A stretch of 31,489 nt of DNA. Source: JASFRS01 sp050114795 (lineage in GTDB: Bacteria > Pseudomonadota > Alphaproteobacteria > Sphingomonadales > CAKZYD01). The notes beneath the pieces are model-generated. The model saw nothing but the letters and a program-made list of their open reading frames with translations, was not told where the DNA came from and searched no databases. Each line of letters begins with the position of its first letter. Position 1 is the stretch's first letter. Where the stretch lies: assembly GCA_050114795.1 (NCBI GenBank), contig JASFRS010000004.1, positions 1 to 31,489 of the forward strand. Reading direction: 5' to 3'. Below, piece by piece: positions 16,334-25,086 of the stretch. The position numbers and the translations under genes are program-made.

Positions 16334-16609
16334 ATGAAAAACCTCACCATGAAGTCAGAAAGCTCAGGCCGTTGGTCTCCGCGTAGATCACTGTTGATTG
16401 TCGTTGTCGGCGCTGCGGTCGGATGGGTCGCTGCTATTGTTTCAGTCTACGGCATCATGCGCAGCTTGGATGGAGATGCATTATTAAGCGATGCTCCGAC
16501 AACCATTGCTGCTGAAGAAGATGCCAGGACATTAAACAATATTGCACCTGCTTCCGGGCCCGATCAAAAAACGGATGAGCGATCTGATAACGCATCAGGA
16601 CAGCTTTAA
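16334..16609 (+). CDS. Small single-pass membrane protein of unknown function
   Basis: A 91-residue protein that I do not recognise. A basic N-terminus (RWSPRRS) precedes one hydrophobic helix (LLIVVVGAAVGWVAAIVSVYGIM, about residues 19-42). The remaining about 48 residues are polar, acidic and low in aromatic residues, ending in KTDERSDNASGQL, so a disordered tail outside the inner membrane is likely by the positive-inside rule. ATG 16334 has a GGTGGT purine stretch upstream; ATG 16349 is an alternative. It is a lone plus-strand gene converging on the XrtA operon, 11 bp from the protease stop. There is no PEP-CTERM motif, so it is not an exosortase substrate. Confidence 0.6.
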   Translation: MKNLTMKSESSGRWSPRRSLLIVVVGAAVGWVAAIVSVYGIMRSLDGDALLSDAPTTIAAEEDARTLNNIAPASGPDQKTDERSDNASGQL

Positions 16610-16619
16610 AAGCGGTCCT
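16597..16619. terminator. Hairpin between convergent genes, overlapping a stop codon
   Basis: AGGAC pairs with GTCCT, then after one mismatch GCTT pairs with AAGC around a TAA loop. The loop end includes the stop codon of the 91-aa gene. A short T stretch follows on the plus strand (CCTTTC). It fits in the 11-bp gap before the protease stop and could act on both strands, but the U tract is weak. Confidence 0.35.
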
Positions 16620-16620
16620 T

Positions 16621-17388
16621 TCAATAATTCACCTTCGCGCGGCGCAACAGTTGCGAAACGAACTTTATCGGAATTGCATAAGTAATCCCACTTGGATGGG
16701 AAATGCTGTGTTCTTTCGTATCTTTAATATAGGCGCTGTTTACAATAGCAAAGACTTCACCGTCTTCTGCCCTGAAAACAGGACTTCCGCTGTTTCCAGG
16801 ATAAGCAACGATATCAAGTTGATAGACGTTGAACCTTGCACGTCTCACCATCACCGCATCCAATTGGCGTGCATTTGGCTGCGGAATAACATTTGGTGTG
16901 ACTGCAGACACAATCCCCTTATGAGTAGCAGGATAAAGTCCCAAGGTCGGGCCAAGTGGAAACCCTGTAATTGCGATTCCCATTCCTTCCCTAACGGGTA
17001 TTCTATCCTGGCGCAGGTTCAAAGCATTAAGCGCGCGGCCCCCAATCTTCAAAAGAGCCAAATCATGGTCCTGATCAAGCTCCACCATCGTCGCGTCACG
17101 AACTTCCGGAGACGACCCCACACCAATTAGAACAACCAATTTGACACCGTCGGTCCCTTTTACAAAGGGGCGAACCACATGATAATTCGTTGCAATATGA
17201 TGACCATCGCCGACGACAAAACCCGTCCCAAGAACCTCAGCCTGTGGTTGCCGTAGAACGTTATAGGCCGCGATACCAACGATAGATGGTTTGATCTGCT
17301 CAACAACATCCGGCAACTTGGAATGTGCATTCGCCGAATGGCTAAAGACCATGAAAACCCATAAGAAGGTAGAGATTATCTTTTTCAT
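16621..17388 (-). CDS. Secreted trypsin-like serine protease (S1/HtrA-like, no PDZ), last gene of the XrtA operon
   Basis: A 255-residue precursor with a Sec signal (MKKIISTFLWVFMVFSHSANA, cut after about residue 21) and one chymotrypsin-fold protease domain. The catalytic triad is visible: His70 in IATNYHVV, Asp109 in DHDLALLKI, Ser200 in YPGNSGSPVF. There is no PDZ domain, unlike DegP or DegS. The frame opens farther upstream, but ATG 17388 overlaps the TGA of the amidotransferase gene as ATGA and starts a good signal peptide, so translation is probably coupled. It presumably acts in the periplasm; a role in maturing or clearing exosortase or polysaccharide-assembly proteins is inferred from position only. 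Confidence 0.85.
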   Translation of the reverse strand: MKKIISTFLWVFMVFSHSANAHSKLPDVVEQIKPSIVGIAAYNVLRQPQAEVLGTGFVVGDGHHIATNYHVVRPFVKGTDGVKLVVLIGVGSSPEVRDATMVELDQDHDLALLKIGGRALNALNLRQDRIPVREGMGIAITGFPLGPTLGLYPATHKGIVSAVTPNVIPQPNARQLDAVMVRRARFNVYQLDIVAYPGNSGSPVFRAEDGEVFAIVNSAYIKDTKEHSISHPSGITYAIPIKFVSQLLRRAKVNY

Positions 17389-19298
17389 GCGGCGTGACTT
17401 TCCCTTGCCCCTAAGTGAGTCTTCATACAAGCATCGAAGATAAATAATGACCAAAGCAACCTGCCGTGATCGCGATTACCACTAATATGCTCTTTGCCCA
17501 ATTTTTCTAGATGCTCTGGATCAAAATACCCGCTATCCAGCAAGACAGGGCTTTTCAAAACATTCATGATCCGCGCTCTAAGCGGCCCTCTGAACCATTG
17601 AGATATGGGCGTTACAAAACCCATTTTCGGCCTATAGAGTACATCTTGAGGCAGTTGCGCCTCCATCGCCTTTTTCAGAATATATTTCCCCTGCCCGCCT
17701 TGGAGCTTCATACGCATAGGCAAGCGCGCAGCCCATTCAACAAAAACATGGTCCAGAAATGGCGCACGCACCTCCAGGCCATGCGCCATACTAGCCCGGT
17801 CGGTCTTTGTCAGAATATCGCCAACCAAATTAGTCTTGATGTCCAGATATTGAATGAAGGACAAGGCGTCATCACTAGGCGCTGAAGTCGCTATATTTTG
17901 AAAAAGCTGAGCCGCAGAATAGCCTGCTAATGTCTTTTGAAAGCCCTTGGAGAACAATATTGCACGCTCCCCCGGCGTTGAGATGGATACTGAATTAAAA
18001 TAGGCATCAGCACTACCCAGGGCCAGCGATTGAAATGTCGATTTTGCACGAAAACCACGGGGAGCCCAATCCAGCTTCGGATACAAACGGCCAAGCGCCC
18101 CAAAAAAGGGTTTGCGTAAAGCAAGAGGCAGCAGATCACGAAAGTGCTCCTCCCCCATATGCATACGTTGGCGGCGGTAACCTACCAAAATCTCATCCCC
18201 ACCATCGCCTGAAAGCGCCACAGTTACTTTTGACCTCGCTAACTCGCTTACGCGATAGGTTGGCAAAGCGGAAGCGTCAGCAAATGGTTCGTCAAATACA
18301 TCGGCTAATTCGTCGAGAAGCGCAAAGTCGTTAACGGCAACTTCTTTTGTAAAATGATCCGTGCCAAAGCGCGCAGCTATTTTTTCCGCATATTCACTTT
18401 CATCAAGGCTTGTTTCATCAAAGCTGATCGAGCAGGTTTTGACCGGTTCGTCGGACAGCTCAGACATCAAAGCGACAATGGTACTTGAATCCACGCCGCC
18501 TGATAAAAACGCTCCCAAAGGCACATCAGCAATCATCCGAAGCCGCACCGCCTCTTTCAATGTACTGATCAATTCCTCTTCGAGCTCAGGTAGTGAGCTG
18601 CTGGCATCACTTTCAAAATCCACATCCCAATAGGGGAATGAAATAGCCGGCTTACGGCCTTCAAACACCTCCATGACATGCGCGGCCGGCAATTTATGAA
18701 TATCTTTGAAGATCGTTTTTGGATCAGGCACATAGCCAAGTGCAAAATAATCCTCAACAGCATCATCACGGTAAGCACGAGACACAGCCTCATGCGTCAA
18801 AATAGATTTAATTTCTGATGCAAAGAGAAATAAGCCATTGGGCAACTCAGCATAATGAAGAGGCTTCTTCCCAAAACGATCACGAGCTAAAACCAAACAA
18901 CGGCGCTTCACATCCCATATCGCAAACGCAAACATGCCCCGGAAACGCTTCACACAATCCACGCCCCAGTAATTATAGCCCTGTAAAAGCACTTCGCTGT
19001 CGCTATGTGTCTTAAATTGCGCACCAAGGGCTTCCAATTCGACTTTTAGGTCCTGGAAATTATAAATCTCACCATTGAACGTAAGGATATGGTTGCCGCA
19101 AAGCGATGCCATTGGCTGCGCCCCACCGACTAAATCGATGATTGAAAGGCGACGGTGCCCCAAAGCAATGGGCGGGTTGACATACACCCCCTCACCATCA
19201 GGGCCGCGGCGACTTAGGCGCGTGGTCATGCGTTGGATCAGTGCTGTACTCACCCCTGATCTATTCTGGCGGTCAAATATGCCGGTTATGCCACACAT
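17385..19298 (-). CDS. Asparagine synthase-like amidotransferase of the exosortase A system (amidotransferase 1)
   Basis: This 637-residue protein has the AsnB layout: an N-terminal glutaminase domain starting MCGITGIFDR with Cys2 as nucleophile (about 1-210) and a C-terminal ATP-dependent synthetase domain with the PP-loop LSGGVDSS (about 265-272) and the ALSGDGGDEILVGYRRQR segment. This form is the XrtA-associated amidotransferase 1, thought to amidate a sugar or acidic group in exopolysaccharide precursors rather than to make asparagine. It starts 5 bp after the exosortase gene and overlaps the protease by 4 bp, so all three are cotranscribed. Confidence 0.93.
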   Translation of the reverse strand: MCGITGIFDRQNRSGVSTALIQRMTTRLSRRGPDGEGVYVNPPIALGHRRLSIIDLVGGAQPMASLCGNHILTFNGEIYNFQDLKVELEALGAQFKTHSDSEVLLQGYNYWGVDCVKRFRGMFAFAIWDVKRRCLVLARDRFGKKPLHYAELPNGLFLFASEIKSILTHEAVSRAYRDDAVEDYFALGYVPDPKTIFKDIHKLPAAHVMEVFEGRKPAISFPYWDVDFESDASSSLPELEEELISTLKEAVRLRMIADVPLGAFLSGGVDSSTIVALMSELSDEPVKTCSISFDETSLDESEYAEKIAARFGTDHFTKEVAVNDFALLDELADVFDEPFADASALPTYRVSELARSKVTVALSGDGGDEILVGYRRQRMHMGEEHFRDLLPLALRKPFFGALGRLYPKLDWAPRGFRAKSTFQSLALGSADAYFNSVSISTPGERAILFSKGFQKTLAGYSAAQLFQNIATSAPSDDALSFIQYLDIKTNLVGDILTKTDRASMAHGLEVRAPFLDHVFVEWAARLPMRMKLQGGQGKYILKKAMEAQLPQDVLYRPKMGFVTPISQWFRGPLRARIMNVLKSPVLLDSGYFDPEHLEKLGKEHISGNRDHGRLLWSLFIFDACMKTHLGARESHAA

Positions 19299-19303
19299 AT
19301 GTT

Positions 19304-20854
19304 TTACTCGCCTTGTTCCGCTAAAACTGTTGGCGGCGTATTCAATAAAACATCAACATTTGGCAATTTTGCGATGAAGTTCCGCATAACCTCATCCGTT
19401 GATGTTGCAGCGCCTAAGCGGGGCGCTGAAATCACGACTGACCCAACAGCCAATTCCCCAGCGAATAAGCGCGCAAACACGCTTTGCAACTTACCTTCCA
19501 AGTCACTGGCCACCACATTGTCATTCACCCAAAAAACCTGCCACACATCGCGGATCACACCATTGGCGGCATTTAATTGCGTGACAGCAACTTCAATCTC
19601 CTGATCGCCCCATTGCACCTTATGGCGCGTCGCCCCCGTCTTTGTCCAATGAGTATCAGGCGCGATGATGGTGTTGCCGTAGCGTATCAACTCCCGCTTA
19701 TCGTCCTGCGTATTATAGCGCACGCGATAGAGACTGATGAGACGGGAGCCCTTTCCAAAATGATCCATTTGCTCCACATCAGCATTTAAATAGACCGGAA
19801 ACCAGCCGACATTTTCAACATCCATATCTGTCCATCCGGCAGGCGGCGTAATATCTGCAAAAGCTGTTAATTCCTTATCTGGGCTGCGGCTTTGAATATA
19901 TTGGGCATAAAGCGCTGTTACCCCAAGGATGGCAATGGCAATGGCCGCAATTGAAACCGCACCAGACTTATTGAGCGATGCTTTATAACGTCCAAGAATT
20001 TTCCCTAGATCAACCGCAGGGTCATCAACTGGGCGGTCAGAAAAGCTCATTCCAATCAACAAAAGGGCAAGCGTTACCACTGCAAAAAAGACCCATCCAT
20101 AGATGATATGATCAACGCCTGCCGCATAGGCATTATCCGTCAAATAAGCGATATAGACGATACCAAATGCGCGGATGGCATTGGCGGCAATCGGCATGAT
20201 TGCAGAAACCACCATAATGGCGAGGCGCCGCTTCCAACTCTTAAAGGCGATATTTGCAAACAAGGCCCCCAAAGCTATCGTAGAAATAAGATAACGAACA
20301 CCAGAACAGGCTTCTGCGACGGTGAATTGACCACTTGGCGTGAGCAACAATGTCCCATCTACATATACGGGCACATTCACCAATCGCAGACCCTTAACGA
20401 TCGCCGCAGCAGTCAAGTCTTGCAATGGCGGTATTAAGCCCTCACCAAAGGGGATAAGAAAGATCATGTAGAGCATGGGAAAAAGCAGAGCATGAAATAT
20501 CGCCCTGCCCAGAATGGTTAAGGTAACAGCCTGCAAAGTGAATATAAAACCAAACTGCTGCACGACCATGACATCTGCGACAAAACCCGCAAACCATATT
20601 CCCGTAGCCGCCACTAGAGCCAATAAGCCCCAGGCAAAAGGTTGGGGAGCAATCTGAACTAAAGCCGTTTTTCTCTGCCAGATAAGCCAAAAGAAGACCG
20701 GTAAAATCAACAAGACATGATTAAATGTTGCTGAAACCCACCAAGTATGGGCCATGACGAAAATGGCATCGCGCATAACAAAGGTGGTGACTGCCACAGC
20801 CAACACCCAAATCAGACCATAGTATCGCCAGCCCTTTGTTTGGCCTTCCTCCAT
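19304..20854 (-). CDS. xrtA: Exosortase A fused to an EpsI-type domain
   Basis: Exosortases are inner-membrane transpeptidase-like enzymes that recognise the C-terminal PEP-CTERM sorting signal. The N-terminal 275 residues hold about eight membrane helices with the catalytic Cys in VAEACSGVRYL (Cys183), Arg in NAIRAFGIVYIAY (Arg228) and His in DHIIYGWVFF (His249). A soluble EpsI (DUF3485-like) domain of about 200 residues follows one more membrane helix, giving the fused form usual in alphaproteobacteria. The frame continues to ATG 20893, but ATG 20854 has GGGGG five bases upstream and starts 10 bp after the glycosyltransferase stop, so I prefer it (516 residues). Confidence 0.94.
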   Translation of the reverse strand: MEEGQTKGWRYYGLIWVLAVAVTTFVMRDAIFVMAHTWWVSATFNHVLLILPVFFWLIWQRKTALVQIAPQPFAWGLLALVAATGIWFAGFVADVMVVQQFGFIFTLQAVTLTILGRAIFHALLFPMLYMIFLIPFGEGLIPPLQDLTAAAIVKGLRLVNVPVYVDGTLLLTPSGQFTVAEACSGVRYLISTIALGALFANIAFKSWKRRLAIMVVSAIMPIAANAIRAFGIVYIAYLTDNAYAAGVDHIIYGWVFFAVVTLALLLIGMSFSDRPVDDPAVDLGKILGRYKASLNKSGAVSIAAIAIAILGVTALYAQYIQSRSPDKELTAFADITPPAGWTDMDVENVGWFPVYLNADVEQMDHFGKGSRLISLYRVRYNTQDDKRELIRYGNTIIAPDTHWTKTGATRHKVQWGDQEIEVAVTQLNAANGVIRDVWQVFWVNDNVVASDLEGKLQSVFARLFAGELAVGSVVISAPRLGAATSTDEVMRNFIAKLPNVDVLLNTPPTVLAEQGE

Positions 20855-20864
20855 TAGAACCCCC

Positions 20865-22100
20865 TCATTCAATGGTTGTTGCGACTTTATCATAGTCTGC
20901 TTTCTCAGTTGCTAACAACTCATCTAATAAAGCTAATCGACCATCCCAGCCGAATTCAGCCCAAACCTTTTCTGTAGCACGGACAGCCATGCTCTCAGCT
21001 TTTTCCGGTTCGCTCAACAATTCATGGACTGCCTCAACAAATGCTGTTTTACCATCCGCTACAAGTAAATATTTACCGGTTTCCAGCCCCAATCCTTCGG
21101 CTGCCTCTTCCGTCGCGACGACAGGACAGGACATGGCCAGGGCCTCAAGAACTTTATTCTGTACGCCCCTCGCAATTTGCAACGGCGCAATAATGACCTG
21201 AGCCGCTTTCAAATAGGGTTGAACTTTTTCCACTCGCCCAGTCACGAAAATATCTTTGGTTTTTGCAAGCGCACGCACGGCTGCACTTGGATTTGACCCC
21301 ACAATGTGGAATGTTAAATCCGGCCAGCGAGACTTCAATTCTGCCCAGCATTTCTCGACAAACCATCGAACCGCATCCACATTGGCCCAATAATCCATCG
21401 CCCCTGTAAAAACGAGATGATGGCCGGGCCCTAAGTCAGCAGCCTCATGCGTCTCACGGTCAAAAGCCTCCAAATCCACACCATTTGGCATAGCCTCTAC
21501 ATGGCGAGCTTTCGGTAAAAGAGACTTGAAAAGCGATGCCTCCTCCTTGGACACAAAGAGATTTTCATCAGATCGTTCAGCAATTTGCCGCTCAGCTTCA
21601 AGCAACATGCGCGCCTCATGCGCATATAACCAGCTTAAGGGCCAGGGTTTTGAATGTGCATATTGGGCCCATTTCTGGGAATCCACATCAACAAAATCCA
21701 TAATGACCGGCGTTGCATCCCGATTGTCTACAAAGGCGAATTGAGCCATTGTTGATGAAAACACATAAATGGCATCTATGTGTTCCCGCTCCAACAGTGT
21801 CTCAACCCATTGCTTCATAGCCTTGTTCTCATAGAAGCGCAGAGAAAGTGACCCGCCGCGAACGAGAGATATCAGGCTCTTCAAGCTCGCAAGGCGGCGG
21901 TTGATGGGTACGAATAAAGCTTCTGCGCATTGAGCTGATAAAAAATCCTGATGCGCAAAGTCCTCTACATCATCAATAAAGCAACCCAAATAAATGCGAT
22001 GGCTTTTCGCGAGGTGACGGAAAATATTCCAGGAGCGAATTTTATCCCCTTTATTCGGAGGATAAGGAATACGATGCGCAAGGAAGAGAATATTCGCCAT
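20865..22100 (-). CDS. Glycosyltransferase of the PEP-CTERM/XrtA system (GT4-like, Stp1 type)
   Basis: A 411-residue sugar transferase. The N-terminus ILFLAHRIPYPPNKGDKIRSWN is the hallmark of the exosortase-associated Stp1 group, with a GT-B fold. The C-terminal half has VFTGAMDYWANVDAVRWF, VGSNPS and the donor-binding stretch VIIAPLQIARGVQNKVLEALAMSCPVVAT, where the E is the conserved GT4 glutamate. It should add a sugar to the lipid-linked exopolysaccharide repeat at the inner membrane face. ATG 22100 overlaps the TGA of the FemAB-like gene as TGATG, a coupled arrangement. A TTG one codon upstream is less likely. Confidence 0.9.
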   Translation of the reverse strand: MANILFLAHRIPYPPNKGDKIRSWNIFRHLAKSHRIYLGCFIDDVEDFAHQDFLSAQCAEALFVPINRRLASLKSLISLVRGGSLSLRFYENKAMKQWVETLLEREHIDAIYVFSSTMAQFAFVDNRDATPVIMDFVDVDSQKWAQYAHSKPWPLSWLYAHEARMLLEAERQIAERSDENLFVSKEEASLFKSLLPKARHVEAMPNGVDLEAFDRETHEAADLGPGHHLVFTGAMDYWANVDAVRWFVEKCWAELKSRWPDLTFHIVGSNPSAAVRALAKTKDIFVTGRVEKVQPYLKAAQVIIAPLQIARGVQNKVLEALAMSCPVVATEEAAEGLGLETGKYLLVADGKTAFVEAVHELLSEPEKAESMAVRATEKVWAEFGWDGRLALLDELLATEKADYDKVATTIE

Positions 22101-23125
22101 CAATCCAGCCCCCTGCTGAGATGCGGCCCGATGATATTGGCTGCGAACAAAGGCAATTTCTTCCAGGTTGCCACCATCAAACGATACTTCGGATTCAACG
22201 GATTCACATCCGGCATCACAGCATCGCCGCGCAGATAGTATTCATAATGAAGAGGCTGCGGCTCAAAGCCCCAGTTCTTCTTAAAAGCAAATGCACCTGT
22301 TCCCACTTTCGACCGCCCGAAGTCGAATAAATTGCACCCTTTCTGCCGCGCATGTTCCATCAACGACCAATACATGAAGTCATTGGCGGCGTAGCGACGT
22401 GCATCCGTCGTCCCCCCACCATAATAAGGCAGCACCTGGCCGTTAAAATAAAAGGATAAAACACTGGAAAGCGCCTTCCCCTCATGGAAAACCGTGAGAA
22501 TATCGCAGTCCGGGCCGAAGTTCTTTAACAGCGTATCAAAAAATCGTTTTGGAAAAGCTGGTGTACCTAGGTTGCGAAGGCTTGTCGAATAAAGTTCATA
22601 ATGATCCTGACCATCGGCCTGTATCCGGGCTTCCAAACCAAATCCAACAGCCTTACGCACCATGGCCCGCTGCTTCCGTGGTATAGCCTTCATATTAACG
22701 TCAGGATTAGGATCAATGGCCCTTTTAAAGGTCACATATGTTTCAGATTTATGGGCCCAGCCAGGTCTTGAAATCTTTTGCGAGCGGTATTCTAAGGCTG
22801 ATACATTTAGATCTTCAGCGAGCTTTATTGCTGCCTGGTCCAGCGCTTCATGAACCTCAGCATTATTCGCAAGCGGGCCACCGTAAACAGAAAAACCGCA
22901 GGAGACTAATTTGGGTTTAAAAAACAAGCTGCTGACGTGAATAAGAGGCAAAACACCAATGATTTCACCGCCTTCTTCTGCATAAAGTAAATACGCTTTT
23001 TGCTTAAAGCCTGTTTCCACGGCTTGAGACCAGGCAGTTAAATGAAAAGGAGTTCCATCTTCATGCCTGCGCACATAGGCGTCCCATCGCGATCCTTCCG
23101 AAGATTTTAAGGTCTTTACGTCCAA
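22100..23125 (-). CDS. FemAB-like / GNAT-family protein of the XrtA/PEP-CTERM system
   Basis: A 341-residue member of the exosortase-associated FemAB family. It has a duplicated GNAT-like fold. Recognisable segments are WDAYVRRHEDGTPFHLTAWSQAV near the N-terminus, PRKQRAMVRKA in the middle, and YYGGGTTDARRYAANDFMYWSLMEHA followed by FDFGRSKVGTGAFAFKKNWGFEP near the C-terminus. FemAB relatives transfer aminoacyl groups from tRNA; here an aminoacyl or acyl decoration of the polysaccharide is possible but unproven. The start is TTG 23125, supported by a full AGGAGG five bases upstream. It begins 20 bp after the deacetylase. Confidence 0.9.
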   Translation of the reverse strand: MDVKTLKSSEGSRWDAYVRRHEDGTPFHLTAWSQAVETGFKQKAYLLYAEEGGEIIGVLPLIHVSSLFFKPKLVSCGFSVYGGPLANNAEVHEALDQAAIKLAEDLNVSALEYRSQKISRPGWAHKSETYVTFKRAIDPNPDVNMKAIPRKQRAMVRKAVGFGLEARIQADGQDHYELYSTSLRNLGTPAFPKRFFDTLLKNFGPDCDILTVFHEGKALSSVLSFYFNGQVLPYYGGGTTDARRYAANDFMYWSLMEHARQKGCNLFDFGRSKVGTGAFAFKKNWGFEPQPLHYEYYLRGDAVMPDVNPLNPKYRLMVATWKKLPLFAANIIGPHLSRGLD

Positions 23126-23130
23126 CGCCG

Positions 23131-23136
23131 CCTCCT
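23131..23136 (-). promoter_or_regulatory. Perfect Shine-Dalgarno selecting a TTG start
   Basis: AGGAGG on the minus strand with a 5-base spacer to TTG 23125. It decides the start of the FemAB-like gene and suggests that a poor start codon is offset by a strong ribosome site. Confidence 0.65.
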
Positions 23137-23145
23137 GGCCCCAGG

Positions 23146-24024
23146 TTAATCTTCGAGGTAAATCTTATCCATGCGGTCCCAGCAAAAATCCTGCAACAAC
23201 CGTTCAAGTTTAGCTTTTGTTTTTGATAAATTGACATAATGACGAAAACGCGCCAGCAACGGCGCCTGACTTTGACGTGGCTGCTCCGGATCTATCTCCC
23301 AGGGATGCATATAGAATATCGCAGACGCCTTATCTTGATTATTTACCCGGCGTAACAAAGTCCGCGACAGGCCATATGGAAACAACCTGAAATATCCACC
23401 GCCAGAGGACGGCACATGTTTCCCAAATAAATCAACAGTTGTCATCGGCACCTCGATGAGATCACACCCCTCCAATTTATAAGCAAATCTCGGTGCATCC
23501 GGCATACCATAATGATCGTGTTTGACGGGATAAACGCTTGAGGAATAACGATACCCTAGATCAGCTAATACCCCATGTGCCCAAGGTGTGCGATGATCGA
23601 TTGAAAAACTCGGTGCACGATAGCCTTTGATCTCAACACCGGAAATATCTTCCAAAATTGCCTGGGTTTTCCTCACATCCTCACGGAATGCCTCTTCGCT
23701 TAAAGTGAAAACCCGTGCATGATCATAGCCGTGGCTAGCCAGTTCATGCCCTTCAGATACAATGCGCCTGATCAGTTTTGGTTGCCGCTCAGCCACCCAG
23801 CCTAAGCAGAAGAAAGTAGATTTAGCGTCATGTTTCGCAAATAAATCGAGGATTTCATTCGTTGCCTCAACAACACGGCTTTCGAAGCCGCCCCAGTCTG
23901 TTTTTGCTATACAATTTTCAAAAGCGCCGACTTGGAAAAATTCCTCAACATCAACTGACATAGCATTGAGGATACTGCCATTTTCATGGCAATTGGGAGA
24001 TAAAAGCTCAACCGCCTTTGCCAT
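23146..24024 (-). CDS. Polysaccharide deacetylase of the XrtA system
   Basis: A 292-residue NodB-homology deacetylase of the exosortase-associated group. MSVDVEEFFQ (Asp25) holds the catalytic acid, and ELASHGYDHARV gives the metal-binding His pair (His98 and His102). GYRAPSFSID and the late FYMHPWEIDPEQPRQ segment are typical of the subgroup. It likely removes N-acetyl groups from the exported polysaccharide or its precursor. There is no signal peptide, so it is probably cytoplasmic or membrane-peripheral. ATG 24024 overlaps the ATPase gene by 17 bp; ATG 23961 (MSVDVEEFF) is an alternative that would leave the catalytic motif at the extreme N-terminus. Confidence 0.92.
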   Translation of the reverse strand: MAKAVELLSPNCHENGSILNAMSVDVEEFFQVGAFENCIAKTDWGGFESRVVEATNEILDLFAKHDAKSTFFCLGWVAERQPKLIRRIVSEGHELASHGYDHARVFTLSEEAFREDVRKTQAILEDISGVEIKGYRAPSFSIDHRTPWAHGVLADLGYRYSSSVYPVKHDHYGMPDAPRFAYKLEGCDLIEVPMTTVDLFGKHVPSSGGGYFRLFPYGLSRTLLRRVNNQDKASAIFYMHPWEIDPEQPRQSQAPLLARFRHYVNLSKTKAKLERLLQDFCWDRMDKIYLED

Positions 24025-25078
24025 CCGCCTCTGCTTCCATCCAGTCCGTCAAAATGCCCAGAGTCTTTTTTAAAGCTTCGTTGTGGTTTTCCATTTTGCG
24101 TTCAATTTCATCGAGACGTTCAGCAAGCTCTTTCATTTCGATAGAGCTGTCGCTATGTTTGTGTCCACTTTTTCCATTAGCTTGTTTTTCAGCACTAGGC
24201 ATGGACCCCAAATGGCTCTCACTTTCCTCAGGTGCCAATTGCGCCTTTGGCCCTGTCATCGGCGTATTGTCCATTTGTAGATCTGCAATCACTTCTTCCA
24301 CAACCGCATCATCAATGACATGCAGTTCTTCAAGCGCGGCATAGAGCAACAATCTGGCGCATAAAGTATTCAATCGCCGCGGAACGCCACCGGAATAAAA
24401 GTGAATACGTTTAAATGATTCATCTGTGAATTCGGGATCACCCTGCCAATCCACAAGCCGCATACGATGTTTAATATATTCGCCAACCTCTTCAACCCCC
24501 ATAGGTTCAAGGTGGTGGGTCGCGATAACCCTTTGGCGCAACTGTTCAAGCTGTTCTGAATGGGCAAGCTTTTGCCGGAACTCAGGTTGACCTAACAGGA
24601 AAGTCTGGAGCAGAGCTCGCTCACCCTCCTGAAAGTTTGACAACATGCGCAGCTCTTCAAGCGCGCCTATGGGAAGATTTTGCGCCTCATCGACAATAAG
24701 AATGACCCGGTGTCCATTCTCATATTCCCGACGCAGAAAATTCTCCATACGGCCTAACAATGTGGCCTTATCTAAGCCCTCCGCCTTAATCCCAAAAGCC
24801 TGAGCCACCATGCGGAGTGTGTTATCCGCATCAACCTGCGTCGTAACGACACTCGCGCAAACGAATTTCGTCTGATCCAAAGTATCAAGCACATGGCCAA
24901 CTAATGTGGTTTTGCCAGCGCCAATATCCCCGGTGATTATAATAAACCCCTCGCCCTGGCTGATGCCATAGGTCAAATAGGCCATCGCCTTCCGATGGGT
25001 CCGGGATTCAAAATAAAATCGCGGATCCGGCGTAAGCTGAAATGGCCGACCTGTTAATTTAAAATAATCCGCGTACAT
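24008..25078 (-). CDS. XrtA/PEP-CTERM-associated AAA ATPase (GspA/ExeA-like)
   Basis: A 356-residue AAA ATPase of the MSHA/GspA-like group. MYADYFKLTGRPFQLTPDP is the family N-terminus. Walker A is GDIGAGKTT (50-58), Walker B is VILIVDEAQNL (about 125-135), and YSGGVPRRLNTLC is the sensor-2 region. The last about 80 residues are polar and end in a predicted coiled coil (MKELAERLDEIERKMENHNE). Members of this family accompany exosortase A loci, probably as an assembly or motor factor for the envelope-spanning export apparatus. It starts 8 bp after the beta-barrel gene. Confidence 0.92.
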   Translation of the reverse strand: MYADYFKLTGRPFQLTPDPRFYFESRTHRKAMAYLTYGISQGEGFIIITGDIGAGKTTLVGHVLDTLDQTKFVCASVVTTQVDADNTLRMVAQAFGIKAEGLDKATLLGRMENFLRREYENGHRVILIVDEAQNLPIGALEELRMLSNFQEGERALLQTFLLGQPEFRQKLAHSEQLEQLRQRVIATHHLEPMGVEEVGEYIKHRMRLVDWQGDPEFTDESFKRIHFYSGGVPRRLNTLCARLLLYAALEELHVIDDAVVEEVIADLQMDNTPMTGPKAQLAPEESESHLGSMPSAEKQANGKSGHKHSDSSIEMKELAERLDEIERKMENHNEALKKTLGILTDWMEAEADGKGG

Positions 25079-25086
25079 CTATCGCT

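Noticed and set aside
16334..16609. The 91-aa protein as a PEP-CTERM substrate
   Set aside because: Its hydrophobic helix is N-terminal and there is no PEP motif or basic C-terminal end.
17385..19298. Asparagine synthase-like protein as the missing lasso cyclase for the HPr-rel-A cassette
   Set aside because: It has an intact N-terminal glutaminase domain with Cys2, matches the XrtA amidotransferase type, and sits inside the exosortase operon 11 kb away from the cassette.
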